Source of the DNA: Sphingomonas cavernae
Lineage (GTDB): Bacteria; Pseudomonadota; Alphaproteobacteria; Sphingomonadales; Sphingomonadaceae
Direction of reading: 5' to 3'
DNA: 64,000 bases
NCBI RefSeq assembly: GCF_003590775.1
Contig: NZ_QYUM01000002.1
Span: forward strand, 124,001 to 188,000
In this document: positions 23,131-31,365 of the stretch, one piece after another
Layout of the letters: every line of letters begins with the position of its first letter
Position numbering within the stretch: position 1 is the stretch's first letter
The notes under the pieces: model-generated
The model's input: the letters and a program-made list of their open reading frames with translations, nothing else
Told to the model about the DNA's origin: nothing
The model's database searches: none
Position numbers and translations under genes: made by a program

Positions 23131-25554
23131 ATGGCCGACCGCGACCTGAAACTGAGCGTGATTTTCGAGGGGCTCGATCGCCTGACCGGCCCCTTGAAGA
23201 ACATCACCAACGCTTCAGGCGGCGCGCGCAAGGCCATGTCCGAAACGCGCGCAGAGCTGAAGGCGCTGACGGCCGCGCAGCGCGATATCGACAGCTTCAA
23301 GCGCGCAGAGACCAAGCTCGGACTCGACACCGAGGAAGTGACCAAGGCGCGCGCGCGCCTGGCCGATTTGAAGCGTGAGCTGGACGCCATCGAGCAGCCG
23401 ACGAAGAGGATGGCGGCCGCCTATGCCGCAGCCGAGCGCAACGTCGCGCGGCTCACCGATCGGCACGAGGAAACCGGGCGCGAGTTGCAGACGCTGTCCA
23501 CGCGGCTCAATTCCGCGGGGATCGACGTTGCCGAGCTGGGCCAGCACGAGGATCGCCTTGCGCTGCGCACGCGCGAGGCCAACAAGGCGCTCGCCGAGCA
23601 GAAGGCCAAGCTCGATCAGGTGGCCAAGGCGCGGCGTCAGTCCGACGAAATGCGCGACCTGAGCGGCAAGCTCGCTGCCAGCGGCGCGGGCATGATTGCA
23701 ACCGGCGTTGCTGCGGGCGCTCCCGTGCTGGGTGCGGTCAAGGATGCGATGACATTCGAATCGGCGATGGCCGACGTTCGCAAGGTGGTCGATTTCGCGC
23801 CGCCCGGCTCATTCGAGAAAATGAGCGACGACATTCTCGACCTGAGCACGAGAATCCCGATCGCGTCGGAGGGGCTGGCGCAAATTGCGGCTGCTGCCGG
23901 TGCCGCTGGTGTCCAGCGCAACGAGATCGTCAAATTCACCGAAGATGCCGCAAAGATGGGTGTGGCCTTCGGCGTGTCTGCTGACGAGGCCGGCGCCATG
24001 ATGGCGAAATGGCGAACAGCGTTCGACATCGGGCAGGGTGATATCGTGGGGTTGGCGGATCGCATCAACGCGCTCACCAATGCCTACGGCGGCAAGGCGG
24101 ATGCGGTTTCCGAAATTGTCACGCGCATCGGTCCGCTCGGTAAGGTAGCTGGCGCCACCGCGCCGCAGATCGCTGCAATGGGCCAATTGCTCAATGCGGT
24201 AGGCATCGAATCCGAGATCGCGGCCACCGGCATCAAAAACACAATGCTTGCCCTTACCAAAGGCACCGCCGCCACCAAAGGGCAACAAGGTGCCCTAAAA
24301 TCTCTCGGTCTGGAGGCGAATCAGGTCGCTAAGGACATGCAAGCCGACGCTGGCGCGACGATCATGAACGTGATGCAGAGGATCGCCAAGCTGCCGAAGG
24401 AAGCTCAAGCGGGCTTGCTGACGACCCTGTTCGGATCGGAATCCGTTGCCGCGATCGCACCCCTTCTCGTGAACCTCGATCGCCTGCAGGCCAATTTCAA
24501 ACTGATTGGCGATCAGGGCGCCTATGCGGGCTCGATGACGAAAGAGTTTATCGCCCGCATGGAAGCGACCGAAGGCATTACCGGCATCGCGGGTAATGCC
24601 CTGAACGCGCTCAACATCGAGCTGGGGACGGCGCTGTTGCCGACCGTGAAGGAACTGGCGCTTTGGCTCCGCGATCTCGCTAAGGAGTTCCGCGGATGGG
24701 CGCAGGAACATCCTCTGCTTGCAAAGGGCCTTGGATTGTTTCTTGGCGTCGGATCGGCCCTTCTCATCATAGTCGGCGGTCTCGGCATCGCCTTCGCGGC
24801 GCTCACCGCGGCGGCGGCCCCGCTCGGCATCGCCCTCGCGCCGCTGCTGCTGATACTCGCGGCGGTGGCTGCGGTCGCGGCGGCTGCGTGGCTGATCTAC
24901 GACAATTGGGGAGCGATCTGGGATTGGTTCGGGCGCGCGTGGCAGACGCTCAAGGATCTGTTCTCCGAGGGCATCCAGTTCCTGATCAGCGCCTTCCTGC
25001 GCTTCACGCCGCTCGGCTTGCTCATGATGGTCATGAACCCCGCGATCGCGTGGCTGCGCAGCCTCGATTTCGCGACGATCGGCCGCAATCTCATTCAGGG
25101 GCTGATCAACGGCATCACCAACATGCTCGGCGCGCTGAAATCGACGATCGTCAACGCGGCCAGCTCGGCCGCGAACTGGTTCAAGCAGAAGCTCGGCATC
25201 CATTCGCCGTCGCGCGTTTTCATGGGGCTCGGCGGCTTCGTGATGGAAGGGCTCGCCGATGGCATTTCGGCGGGCCAGTCCGATCCGATCCGGCGTATCA
25301 GCGCCGTTGCTGGCCAGATGACCGCCGCGATGGCGCTGGGCGCCGCCACGCCCGCGATCGCAGCAGTCGGGCTGGCACAGGGCGCGGGCGCATCGGCGGG
25401 CGCTATGCAAGCTGCCGCTGGCCCCAGCTACACCATCAGTATCAAGGCCGATGGATCGAACGCAGACGCGATCGCCAAAGCGGTGCGCGAAGCGATCGAC
25501 CAGATTGAGCGCGACCGGCGCGCCAATGCCCTGTCCGCCTACGACGACGATTGA
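23131..25554 (+). CDS. T: Tail tape measure protein (P2 gpT family)
   Basis: 807 residues (P2 815); sets tail length. N-terminal coiled coil (about 30-190), a conserved block with FESAMADVRKVVDF, AAAAGAAGVQRNEIVKFTED and MAKWRTAFDI, hydrophobic segments near 530-590 (possible membrane-channel part), and the frequent KLGIHSPSRVFMGLG motif near residue 690. Starts 5 bp after the E' stop. Confidence 0.95.
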   Translation: MADRDLKLSVIFEGLDRLTGPLKNITNASGGARKAMSETRAELKALTAAQRDIDSFKRAETKLGLDTEEVTKARARLADLKRELDAIEQPTKRMAAAYAAAERNVARLTDRHEETGRELQTLSTRLNSAGIDVAELGQHEDRLALRTREANKALAEQKAKLDQVAKARRQSDEMRDLSGKLAASGAGMIATGVAAGAPVLGAVKDAMTFESAMADVRKVVDFAPPGSFEKMSDDILDLSTRIPIASEGLAQIAAAAGAAGVQRNEIVKFTEDAAKMGVAFGVSADEAGAMMAKWRTAFDIGQGDIVGLADRINALTNAYGGKADAVSEIVTRIGPLGKVAGATAPQIAAMGQLLNAVGIESEIAATGIKNTMLALTKGTAATKGQQGALKSLGLEANQVAKDMQADAGATIMNVMQRIAKLPKEAQAGLLTTLFGSESVAAIAPLLVNLDRLQANFKLIGDQGAYAGSMTKEFIARMEATEGITGIAGNALNALNIELGTALLPTVKELALWLRDLAKEFRGWAQEHPLLAKGLGLFLGVGSALLIIVGGLGIAFAALTAAAAPLGIALAPLLLILAAVAAVAAAAWLIYDNWGAIWDWFGRAWQTLKDLFSEGIQFLISAFLRFTPLGLLMMVMNPAIAWLRSLDFATIGRNLIQGLINGITNMLGALKSTIVNAASSAANWFKQKLGIHSPSRVFMGLGGFVMEGLADGISAGQSDPIRRISAVAGQMTAAMALGAATPAIAAVGLAQGAGASAGAMQAAAGPSYTISIKADGSNADAIAKAVREAIDQIERDRRANALSAYDDD

Positions 25555-25626
25555 GGGACCGGAGCGATCGCAGTCGAAGTGGTTTTGGTTCGGCGTTCGT
25601 GATCGCGACCAAAGGAGAAATGCCCC

Positions 25627-26037
25627 ATGATGATGAGCCTCGGCATGTTCGTTTTCGAGATCCCCTCGCTGGTCTATCAGGAGCTGCAGCGGCGCACGAG
25701 CTGGAGCCATGCCCAGATCGAGCGCGTCGGCGCGCGCGCAGCCAATCAGTTCACCGGACCGGGCACCGAGACGATTGCACTTTCGGGGACCACGGCGGCA
25801 GAGCTGCAGGACGGCCGCGCGTCACTCGATTCCCTGCGCGAAATGGGCGATCAGGGCGAGGCGTGGCCGCTGGTCGACGGCGCCGGGACCGTGTTCGGCA
25901 ACTATGTGATCGAGGGGCTCGACGAACGACACAGCTATTTCGCGCCCAATGGAACGCCGCTCAAGATTGACTTCGGGCTCGATCTGTTGCGCGTCGACGA
26001 CGCGGCCGACGCTCAGGCGGTAACACAGCCGCTATGA
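25627..26037 (+). CDS. U: Tail assembly protein U (P2 gpU family)
   Basis: 136 residues (P2 159). MSLGMFVFEIPSLVYQELQRR is the family start and WPLVDGAGTVFGNYVIEGLDE the conserved centre. Preceded by AAAGGAGAAA; three ATG codons in a row (25627, 25630, 25633). It overlaps D (ATGA). Confidence 0.94.
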   Translation: MMMSLGMFVFEIPSLVYQELQRRTSWSHAQIERVGARAANQFTGPGTETIALSGTTAAELQDGRASLDSLREMGDQGEAWPLVDGAGTVFGNYVIEGLDERHSYFAPNGTPLKIDFGLDLLRVDDAADAQAVTQPL

Positions 26038-27041
26038 GCGATCAGGCCAGTAACGTCCCGCGCGCGCGCATCACGCTCGACGGCAAGGATCTGTCGCCGC
26101 TCATTGACCCTCGGCTTGTCTCATTGCGCCTGCAGGAAAAGCGCGGGGATGAGGCCGATCAGCTCGATATTGTGCTGAGCGATACGGACGGCAAGCTGGC
26201 CCTGCCCTCGCCGGGCGCGGTGCTGCGGCTCGAGTTGGGCTGGGAACGCGGCGACAATGTGTCGGTGGGGCTGATCGACAAGGGCAGCTTCAAGGTCGAC
26301 GCGATTGGGCACAGCGGCCCGCCCGACGCGGTCACCATCCGCGCCCGATCGGCCGACTTCACCAGCAAGATCCGCGGGCGCCGCGATCAGAGCTGGCGCG
26401 GCAAGTCGCTCGGCCAGATCATCCGCGATGTCGCTGGGCGAAACGGGCTCAAGGCGCATATCGACCAGGCGCTCGGCGGCAAGGTGCTCAAGATACTGAC
26501 ACAGAGCCGCGAAAGCGATATCGCCCTGCTCAAGCGACTCGGCAAGGAACATGACGCCGTCGCGACCGTGAAGGACGGAAAGCTGATCTTCGCGCAGATC
26601 GGCAAGGGGACGACGGCCAGCGGCGCGTCGATCCCGCGGCTGACGATCCGCCGCCGCGACGGTGACAAGCACAGCTACGATATCGAAAAGCGCGACGAAT
26701 ATACGGGCGTCACCGCCAAATGGCGCGATGCCAAGGGCGCGAAGCGCAACAAGGTCACCGTGGGCGGCGATGATAACGCCAAGGCGCTCAAGCGCGTTTA
26801 TCCCAGCGAGGCCGAGGCACGCCGCGCCGCGCAGGCCGAGCGCGGCCGCATTCAGCGCGCCACGGCGAAAATGACCCTGACCCTCGCCTATGGCCGCGCG
26901 GATCTATATCCCGAGCGCAAGGCGAAGGTGCAGGGCTTCAAGGCCGATATCGACGGCACCGACTGGCTGATCACCGAGGTCACGCATGAAATGAGCAAGC
27001 GCGGCCTGACCAGCCAATTGCAACTGGAAACGGCCGCTTAG
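26034..27041 (+). CDS. D: Late control / tail hub protein D (P2 gpD family)
   Basis: 335 residues (P2 387). Baseplate hub that binds the spike. Family features are RITLDGKDLSPLIDPRLVSL, the DQLDIVLSDTDGKLALPSPG block and the LTSQLQLETAA end. Last late gene; the antirepressor gene converges on it 33 bp away without an evident terminator. Confidence 0.94.
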   Translation: MSDQASNVPRARITLDGKDLSPLIDPRLVSLRLQEKRGDEADQLDIVLSDTDGKLALPSPGAVLRLELGWERGDNVSVGLIDKGSFKVDAIGHSGPPDAVTIRARSADFTSKIRGRRDQSWRGKSLGQIIRDVAGRNGLKAHIDQALGGKVLKILTQSRESDIALLKRLGKEHDAVATVKDGKLIFAQIGKGTTASGASIPRLTIRRRDGDKHSYDIEKRDEYTGVTAKWRDAKGAKRNKVTVGGDDNAKALKRVYPSEAEARRAAQAERGRIQRATAKMTLTLAYGRADLYPERKAKVQGFKADIDGTDWLITEVTHEMSKRGLTSQLQLETAA

Positions 27042-27074
27042 CGGGCGATCTAACTTTGGGCTAGGCGGGCACTC

Positions 27075-27743
27075 CTATGCTGCCTGCGCGATCGCCAGCA
27101 GCGCGAGGCTGCGCGGATCACCCGACTGGCGGATATAGTCGATCACGCGCCTTTCGGTCGGCGAAACGGTGCGCTGCCCGGTAAGGACGTACAGAACATC
27201 CATACCCGCCAGCGCCATCATCTCGACGCGATTTCCCTTCCGGGCGCCTGAATCGGTCTGCTCGATCGTCCGAATGATCGACTTACTGAAACCCGGCACA
27301 TGCTCGAAGCCATGCCCCGTCAGCGCTTCCCAGCGCAAACGCTCTTCGCGAAAGCGCTCGCCGAGCCGCAAGCGCATGCCATCCTGCCAATCCTCGTGGT
27401 CGATCTGGTCAATGAGCGGCGGCGGGTACATACCAAATTTGCGGATCGAGGGCAGGACTTCGGTGAACAGCCATTTGGCGAAGCTCTTGGCCACCGCCTT
27501 TCGGCTGCTGAGCGTCAAAGCGTAAATGCCGGGCTCGTTCGTGATCGCGATTTCCTGTCGGCCACCAAGGGTGTCCATACTATGGACACCCTTTTGGTAG
27601 TCATCGAGCCGCTGCGCAGCATTTCGCGGGTTCGCGATCTCCAAAATCGCGCAGACATCGTTGAGCACCCACCACGGTTCGCCGTCGCGCAGGATCATGC
27701 GGACGTCGGCGCTTTCAAAGTGCAGGGGGACCAATGCCGACAT
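27075..27743 (-). CDS. Bro-N domain protein, probable antirepressor
   Basis: 222 residues from ATG 27743 (in-frame ATG 27755 has GGAGG directly abutting it). Bro-N domain at about 8-105: PWWVLNDVCAILEIANPRNAAQRLDD, then ITNEPGIYALTLSSRKAVAKSFAKWLF. The C-terminal part has GMDVLYVLTGQRT, the same motif that ends the DNA-binding domains of both repressors next door. Phage antirepressors with Bro-N inactivate repressors. Transcribed leftward with the repressors but with its own promoter. Confidence 0.8.
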   Translation of the reverse strand: MSALVPLHFESADVRMILRDGEPWWVLNDVCAILEIANPRNAAQRLDDYQKGVHSMDTLGGRQEIAITNEPGIYALTLSSRKAVAKSFAKWLFTEVLPSIRKFGMYPPPLIDQIDHEDWQDGMRLRLGERFREERLRWEALTGHGFEHVPGFSKSIIRTIEQTDSGARKGNRVEMMALAGMDVLYVLTGQRTVSPTERRVIDYIRQSGDPRSLALLAIAQAA

Positions 27744-27769
27744 GATACGCTTCATCCTCCGAGTTTGCC

Positions 27770-27798
27770 TAACTATGTCCAATCGAATGAAAGTCCAA
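27770..27798 (-). promoter_or_regulatory. Predicted promoter of the Bro-N gene
   Basis: On minus TTGGAC (27798-27793), a 17-bp spacer and TAGTTA (27775-27770), 27 bp before ATG 27743. Good match for a sigma-70 promoter. No clear operator palindrome. Confidence 0.55.
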
Positions 27799-27876
27799 CA
27801 CCATTCGTTGAGCGCGAAGGTTGGCCGATGGCAAAACGGGGTGCGCGTTCAATGCCCAAATCGGAAAATCGGATGA

Positions 27877-28260
27877 TTACCTAGCCGATGCGCGAGGTGC
27901 GGCGTAGAAACCGTTGTCCAGGCGAATATCCCGCAACCCCATGAGCATTTTTAGCGCTGCGTTCCGCTCATCGGGTGCAATATTTCGCCAAATATCGAGA
28001 GCGCGAATATCCTCGGCTTCCATATCGACCGCCTGCGGCGCGTGGTTACCCGTCAGAACATACCAGACGTCGGCGCCTGATCGGCTGATCGCTTCGAGAT
28101 AGACGATCGTCGGCGAATTCTGGTCCGCCTCATAGGCCGCCTGCGTTCGCCTGCTGACGTCCGCCAGCTTGCCAAATTCCTCCTGTGTCAGGCCCAGACG
28201 CTCCCGCTCTGTGCGAATTCTTGACCCTGCCCCACCCGCAAGATGCATATTTTTTCCCAT
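27877..28260 (-). CDS. XRE-family phage repressor 1
   Basis: 127 residues from ATG 28260 (also possible: 28263 and 28248). HTH at about 17-55 (RIRTERERLGLTQEEFGKLADVSRRTQAAYE), followed by SRSGADVWYVLTGN and a short C-terminal helix region. No peptidase domain, so release is probably not by RecA-type self-cleavage; the neighbouring Bro-N protein may do it. Divergent from the disrupted early unit A. If TATGAT (28264-28259) is the -10 box, a leaderless start at 28248 is likely. Confidence 0.85.
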   Translation of the reverse strand: MGKNMHLAGGAGSRIRTERERLGLTQEEFGKLADVSRRTQAAYEADQNSPTIVYLEAISRSGADVWYVLTGNHAPQAVDMEAEDIRALDIWRNIAPDERNAALKMLMGLRDIRLDNGFYAAPRASAR

Positions 28261-28265
28261 CATAC

Positions 28266-28294
28266 TTGACGGTGCGAAGTTTTTCGCACATTCA
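28266..28294 (+). promoter_or_regulatory. Early promoter A with operator A
   Basis: TTGACG (28266-28271), a 17-bp spacer and CATTCA (28289-28294). The spacer is an operator: GTGCGAAGTTTTTCGCAC, a perfect 7-bp inverted repeat around GTTT (28272-28289). Repressor 1 starts just left of it, so this is its obvious target. Same scaffold and same distance (29 bp) to the duplicated unit as promoter B. Confidence 0.72.
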
Positions 28295-28459
28295 TTGTGC
28301 ATAATTATGCAGATTATGGCGCATTGAGCATGAAAATCGAGTCTGGCCCGAGTGGCGATGTTCAGAATTCTGATCAACCGTGCTCCGGCATCGACCCGGC
28401 GCGTCTGGCTGCGGCTAAAGACCGCCTTGATCGCGCAGGCATTTCCGTGCGCGATTGGG

Positions 28460-29241
28460 CTAGGCGGCGTGGACGAATTTGATCCAAAGCCGGATGGCAG
28501 CGAGATGGACCATGCCGAGGAAACTTGAGGGCGTTTGATCGTAGCGGGTGGCGACGGCACGATTGATTTTCAGCTTGCCGAACATTCGCTCAATGCCGTT
28601 TCGCTGCCTGTAGAGCTGCCGATCGTGCTCGATCCTTTCTCGGCGATTGGAGCGCGCCGGGATGACAGCCTGTATGCTGCGGCTCGCGAGATCGGCGCGA
28701 ATGGCGTTGGTGTCGTAGCCTTTGTCGGCCAGCAGAGCCGCCGGAGCGCGGTCCGGCAGGCGGATCAGCGTGTCATAGGCCGTGCAGTCGGCGGCTTCAC
28801 CACCAGTCAGGTGGAAGGCGACGGGGCGTCCTCGGGCATCAGCCAGACAGTGAAGCTTACTGGTGAACCCGCCCCGCGAGCGGCCAAGAGCGCGTCGACA
28901 AGTCCCCCTTTTCCGCCCGCTGCCGAGACATGGGCGCGAAGGGTGGTGCTGTCGATGCTGTAGTGTCCGGTGTCGGCCATGATCTCGGCAAGCGTCACCG
29001 ACACGGCCTCCCAGACCCCGGCCTCGCTCCAACGACGGAACCGCCGGTAGATCGTGTTCCAATTGCCGTATTTTGGCGGGACATCGCGCCAAGCAGTCCC
29101 ACAGCGCAGCCGCCAGAGTATGCCGTTGACTATCGAGAGATTCTGCTCAGGCCTGCGGCCGCGCCCTCGGTTCTCTGGCTCGATCGGCAGCAGACCCTTC
29201 AGAACGCGCCATTCTGCTTCGCTCAGATCGCCCCGGCTCAA
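28460..29241 (-). CDS. IS5/IS427-type DDE transposase, copy 2 (-1 frameshift)
   Basis: Same protein as at 2329-3110: DDE residues in HYSIDSTT, LADKGYDTN and RNGIERMF, with the -1 slip at the AAAAGGGGGA run (28912-28903). The stop here is TAG, in copy 1 TAA, because the last base comes from the target. Confidence 0.88.
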
Positions 29242-29309
29242 ACCTGCCTCCAAAAGGCAGCCTTGAATCAACCCACACCGTCCACGTCAACCAATTCGTC
29301 CACGCCGCC
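28463..29309 (-). mobile_element. IS5-family (IS427-like) insertion sequence, copy 2
   Basis: 847 bp, apparently identical to copy 1 and in the same orientation. TA duplications at 28461-28462 and 29310-29311. The empty site is preserved in the paralogous unit at 30878-30885 (GGGCTAAT), which proves the exact ends. Confidence 0.97.
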
Positions 29310-29458
29310 TAATCAGCACAATTTCCCAGAAGCCCTAGTTTACACGATCCTCCGCGGGCAGCGCCGCTGCAAGCGTGGCCTGTCGCACCGGATAGCGGTT
29401 GCCCTTGGCATCAAGGACAGTGACGCTGTCGCGCGGGCCGAACTTCGTGGTGGCGATA

Positions 29459-29890
29459 ATGACTGATCTCCCCCTTCCCTTCGGGCGCACCATAGGGAAG
29501 CCCGCTCCGGTCGTCGCTTGCGATCGGAGCGGGATTTTGCAGCTCGGCGACGATCGCTACACCGAAGCACTGGCGGTGGTCGAGGATCACCGGAAGCCAT
29601 CCTGCAGCTTCGTGCAGCGGCATTTGCGGATCGGCTACAATGAGGCGGCTCGCTACGTCGAACGCATGGAGGCAGAGGGGCTTGTTTCGAGCCCGAACAT
29701 CGCGGGTGCTCGGCGTTGGATCGGAGATCGGCTTTCCTGCACGTGCGGCGAGGTCCACGACGCAAGCGATATCGAGGCCCGTGCCACGATCCTATCCGCG
29801 AACGCCTTGCGCGCGTCGCCGGATGCCGATGGCGGAACCTCCAACTGGCCGACGTCAAAGGCGGCGCCTGAGCATGCGGTGGCGGCCTGA
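29459..29890 (+). CDS. FtsK-gamma-domain protein, copy A, chimeric truncated end
   Basis: 143 residues. Residues 1-112 match copy B: an FtsK gamma winged helix ([42 protein letters not shown]) and the first half of a Cys motif (CTCGEVH). At 29795 the homology stops and the frame runs for 32 residues antisense through the membrane-protein gene. The second Cys pair is lost. Probably non-functional or altered; no promoter other than through the IS-disrupted gene. Confidence 0.7.
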   Translation: MTDLPLPFGRTIGKPAPVVACDRSGILQLGDDRYTEALAVVEDHRKPSCSFVQRHLRIGYNEAARYVERMEAEGLVSSPNIAGARRWIGDRLSCTCGEVHDASDIEARATILSANALRASPDADGGTSNWPTSKAAPEHAVAA

Positions 29891-30225
29891 TCGGCGAGAC
29901 CGTAAAGCGTCACGATATCGGGATTTCCCTCTGACGTTTTGGCCAGCGCGGTCGAGCGCGCATCGCACGCTTTCACGCTGCCCAGAAACTTGGTCCAAAG
30001 CGCCTTGGTTTCAACGCCGAGATCGCCCTTTGGCGCTGCCGCGTTGCCCTTCGTCGTCGCGCTAGGTCCGTCGATGATGGCCCCGGCTACGAAGACGACG
30101 AACGATCCGAGCAGCACGTATCCGGCCCGCTTGCGGGAGACCGCTGGGATCGGCCGCACCAGAAACACAACCCCGAAGCAAAACCCTACCATCGCCAGCA
30201 ACGCCAGCGTCAATCCCATCGTCAT
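29653..30225 (-). CDS. Two-helix membrane protein, 3' end replaced by the duplication
   Basis: 190 residues from ATG 30225 (GGGGATTCG before it). Two membrane segments (about 3-22 and 34-51), then a soluble helical domain ([38 protein letters not shown]) with two Cys that may pair. After FADRI, from 29795 down, the frame is just the antisense of unit A, so the original C-terminus was lost there. It follows repressor 2 and may be co-transcribed. Superinfection-exclusion is one possibility but unproven. Confidence 0.6.
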   Translation of the reverse strand: MTMGLTLALLAMVGFCFGVVFLVRPIPAVSRKRAGYVLLGSFVVFVAGAIIDGPSATTKGNAAAPKGDLGVETKALWTKFLGSVKACDARSTALAKTSEGNPDIVTLYGLADQAATACSGAAFDVGQLEVPPSASGDARKAFADRIVARASISLASWTSPHVQESRSPIQRRAPAMFGLETSPSASMRST

Positions 30226-30294
30226 CGAATCCCCCGAGTTAAGGTATTGCTTCAATAGACAGAATTATTGGCACCCCCAAGCGTCGGCATCCCA

Positions 30295-30666
30295 TTAACC
30301 CGAGCGGCGAACCGATTCCTCGGCGACATTCTCGTGCGGCGATCCGCGAAGCTGCAGCGCCTCAACGATGCGCCGCACGGCCGCGCGATCGATTTCGTCC
30401 AGGCTGTCATATTGCCTGAGCATGGCGACCACCTCTTCACTTAGATTCGCGGGCGCAGCGCTCTGCCCCGTCAGGACAAACCAAACGTCTATGCCGCCCG
30501 CATCGAGCGCCGCGAGGTAAGTGACGGTCGGCGACGTCTGGTCATTTTCATAAGCAATTTGAGACCCCCTGCTGACGCCACCAATCTTGCCGAAATCCGC
30601 TTGGCTGATGCCGCGTTTTTCGCGTTCCTGTCGAAGCCGCGCTCCGATCTCGGTTGCGATGTTCAT
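30295..30666 (-). CDS. XRE-family phage repressor 2
   Basis: 123 residues. HTH at about 8-48 (ARLRQEREKRGISQADFGKIGGVSRGSQIAYE) then GGIDVWFVLTGQS and a C-terminal helix (SLDEIDRAAVRRIVEAL). Same architecture as repressor 1 but clearly different in the recognition region (SRGSQIAYE versus SRRTQAAYE). Starts 19 bp left of early promoter B, facing away. GGGGGAG lies about 11 bp before the ATG. Confidence 0.87.
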   Translation of the reverse strand: MNIATEIGARLRQEREKRGISQADFGKIGGVSRGSQIAYENDQTSPTVTYLAALDAGGIDVWFVLTGQSAAPANLSEEVVAMLRQYDSLDEIDRAAVRRIVEALQLRGSPHENVAEESVRRSG

Positions 30667-30684
30667 AATTCTGTACGCTCCCCC

Positions 30685-30713
30685 TTGACGCAGTTTAGAA
30701 TTCTGGACATACG
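30685..30713 (+). promoter_or_regulatory. Early promoter B with operator B
   Basis: TTGACG (30685-30690), a 17-bp spacer and CATACG (30708-30713). The spacer holds AGAATTCT (30697-30704), a different palindrome from operator A. A longer version, TCAGAATTCTGA, recurs at 30781-30792 inside the first gene. This promoter should drive the whole early operon to integrase. Confidence 0.7.
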
Positions 30714-31365
30714 TTGTGCATAATTATGCAGATTATGGCGCATTGAGCATGAAAATCGAGTCTGGCCCGAGTGGCGATGTTCAGAATTCTGATCAACCGT
30801 GCTCCGGCATCGACCCGGCGCGTCTGGCTGCGGCTAAAGACCGCCTTGATCGCGCAGGCATTTCCGTGCGCAATTGGGCTAATCAGCACAATTTCCCAGA
30901 AGCCCTAGTTTACACGATCCTCCGCGGGCAGCGCCGCTGCAAGCGTGGCCTGTCGCACCGGATAGCGGTTGCCCTTGGCATCAAGGACAGTGACGCTGTC
31001 GCGCGGGCCGAACTTCGTGGTGGCGATAATGACTGATCTCCCCCTTCCCTTCGGGCGCACCATAGGGAAGCCCGCTCCGGTCGTCGCTTGCGATCGGAGC
31101 GGGATTTTGCAGCTCGGCGGCGATCGCTACACCGAAGCACTGGCGGTGGTCGAGGATCACCGGAAGCCATCCTGCAGCTTCGTGCAACGGCATTTGCGGA
31201 TCGGCTACAATGAGGCGGCTCGCTACGTCGAACGCATGGAGGCAGAGGGGCTTGTTTCGAGCCCGAACAGCGCGGGTGCTCGGCGTTGGATCGGAGATCG
31301 GCTTTCCTGCACGTGCGGCGAGGTCCACGACGCAAGCGATATCGAGGCCCGTGCCACGATCCTAT
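30714..31365 (+). repeat. Duplicated early unit, copy B (intact)
   Basis: 652 bp matching unit A with about four differences noted (for example GAT/AAT at the RDW/RNW codon and ATC/AGC at the SPNI/SPNS codon). Holds the complete first gene and the N-terminal half of the second. Confidence 0.93.
30749..31036 (+). CDS. BcepMu gp16-like DNA-binding protein (Cro/early regulator candidate)
   Basis: 95 residues from ATG 30749; a GTG at 30716 would add 11. A DNA-binding helical domain at about 36-80, [20 protein letters not shown] then [23 protein letters not shown], fits the BcepMu gp16 phage family. First gene of the early operon, facing repressor 2, so a Cro-like role is plausible. Overlaps the next gene by 8 bp. 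Confidence 0.78.
   Translation: MKIESGPSGDVQNSDQPCSGIDPARLAAAKDRLDRAGISVRNWANQHNFPEALVYTILRGQRRCKRGLSHRIAVALGIKDSDAVARAELRGGDND

Larger units (their letters stand above)
28330..29466 (+). pseudogene. BcepMu gp16-like DNA-binding protein, copy A, broken by IS
   Basis: Begins at ATG 28330 ([18 protein letters not shown]) and is cut by IS copy 2 after RAGISVRDWA, inside the helix-turn-helix. Translation runs a few codons into the IS. The remaining 3' part ([16 protein letters not shown]) resumes at 29312-29466. The intact paralogue is at 30749. Confidence 0.9.
28295..29795 (+). repeat. Duplicated early unit, copy A (split by IS copy 2)
   Basis: Matches 30714-31365 base for base except for the 847-bp IS, its TA duplication and about four substitutions that I found. 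Both begin at TTGTGCATAATTATGC, containing a 12-bp palindrome GCATAATTATGC. The match ends at CCTAT (29795), in the middle of the second gene. Confidence 0.93.

Noticed and set aside
24295-25710. A 471-codon open frame on minus, opposite the tape measure gene
   Set aside because: Composition typical of a shadow frame; gene T continues across it with family motifs.
2332-29309. The two IS copies as a composite transposon carrying 26 kb
   Set aside because: Everything between them is prophage backbone in P2 logic, and each copy has its own TA duplication, so they inserted separately.
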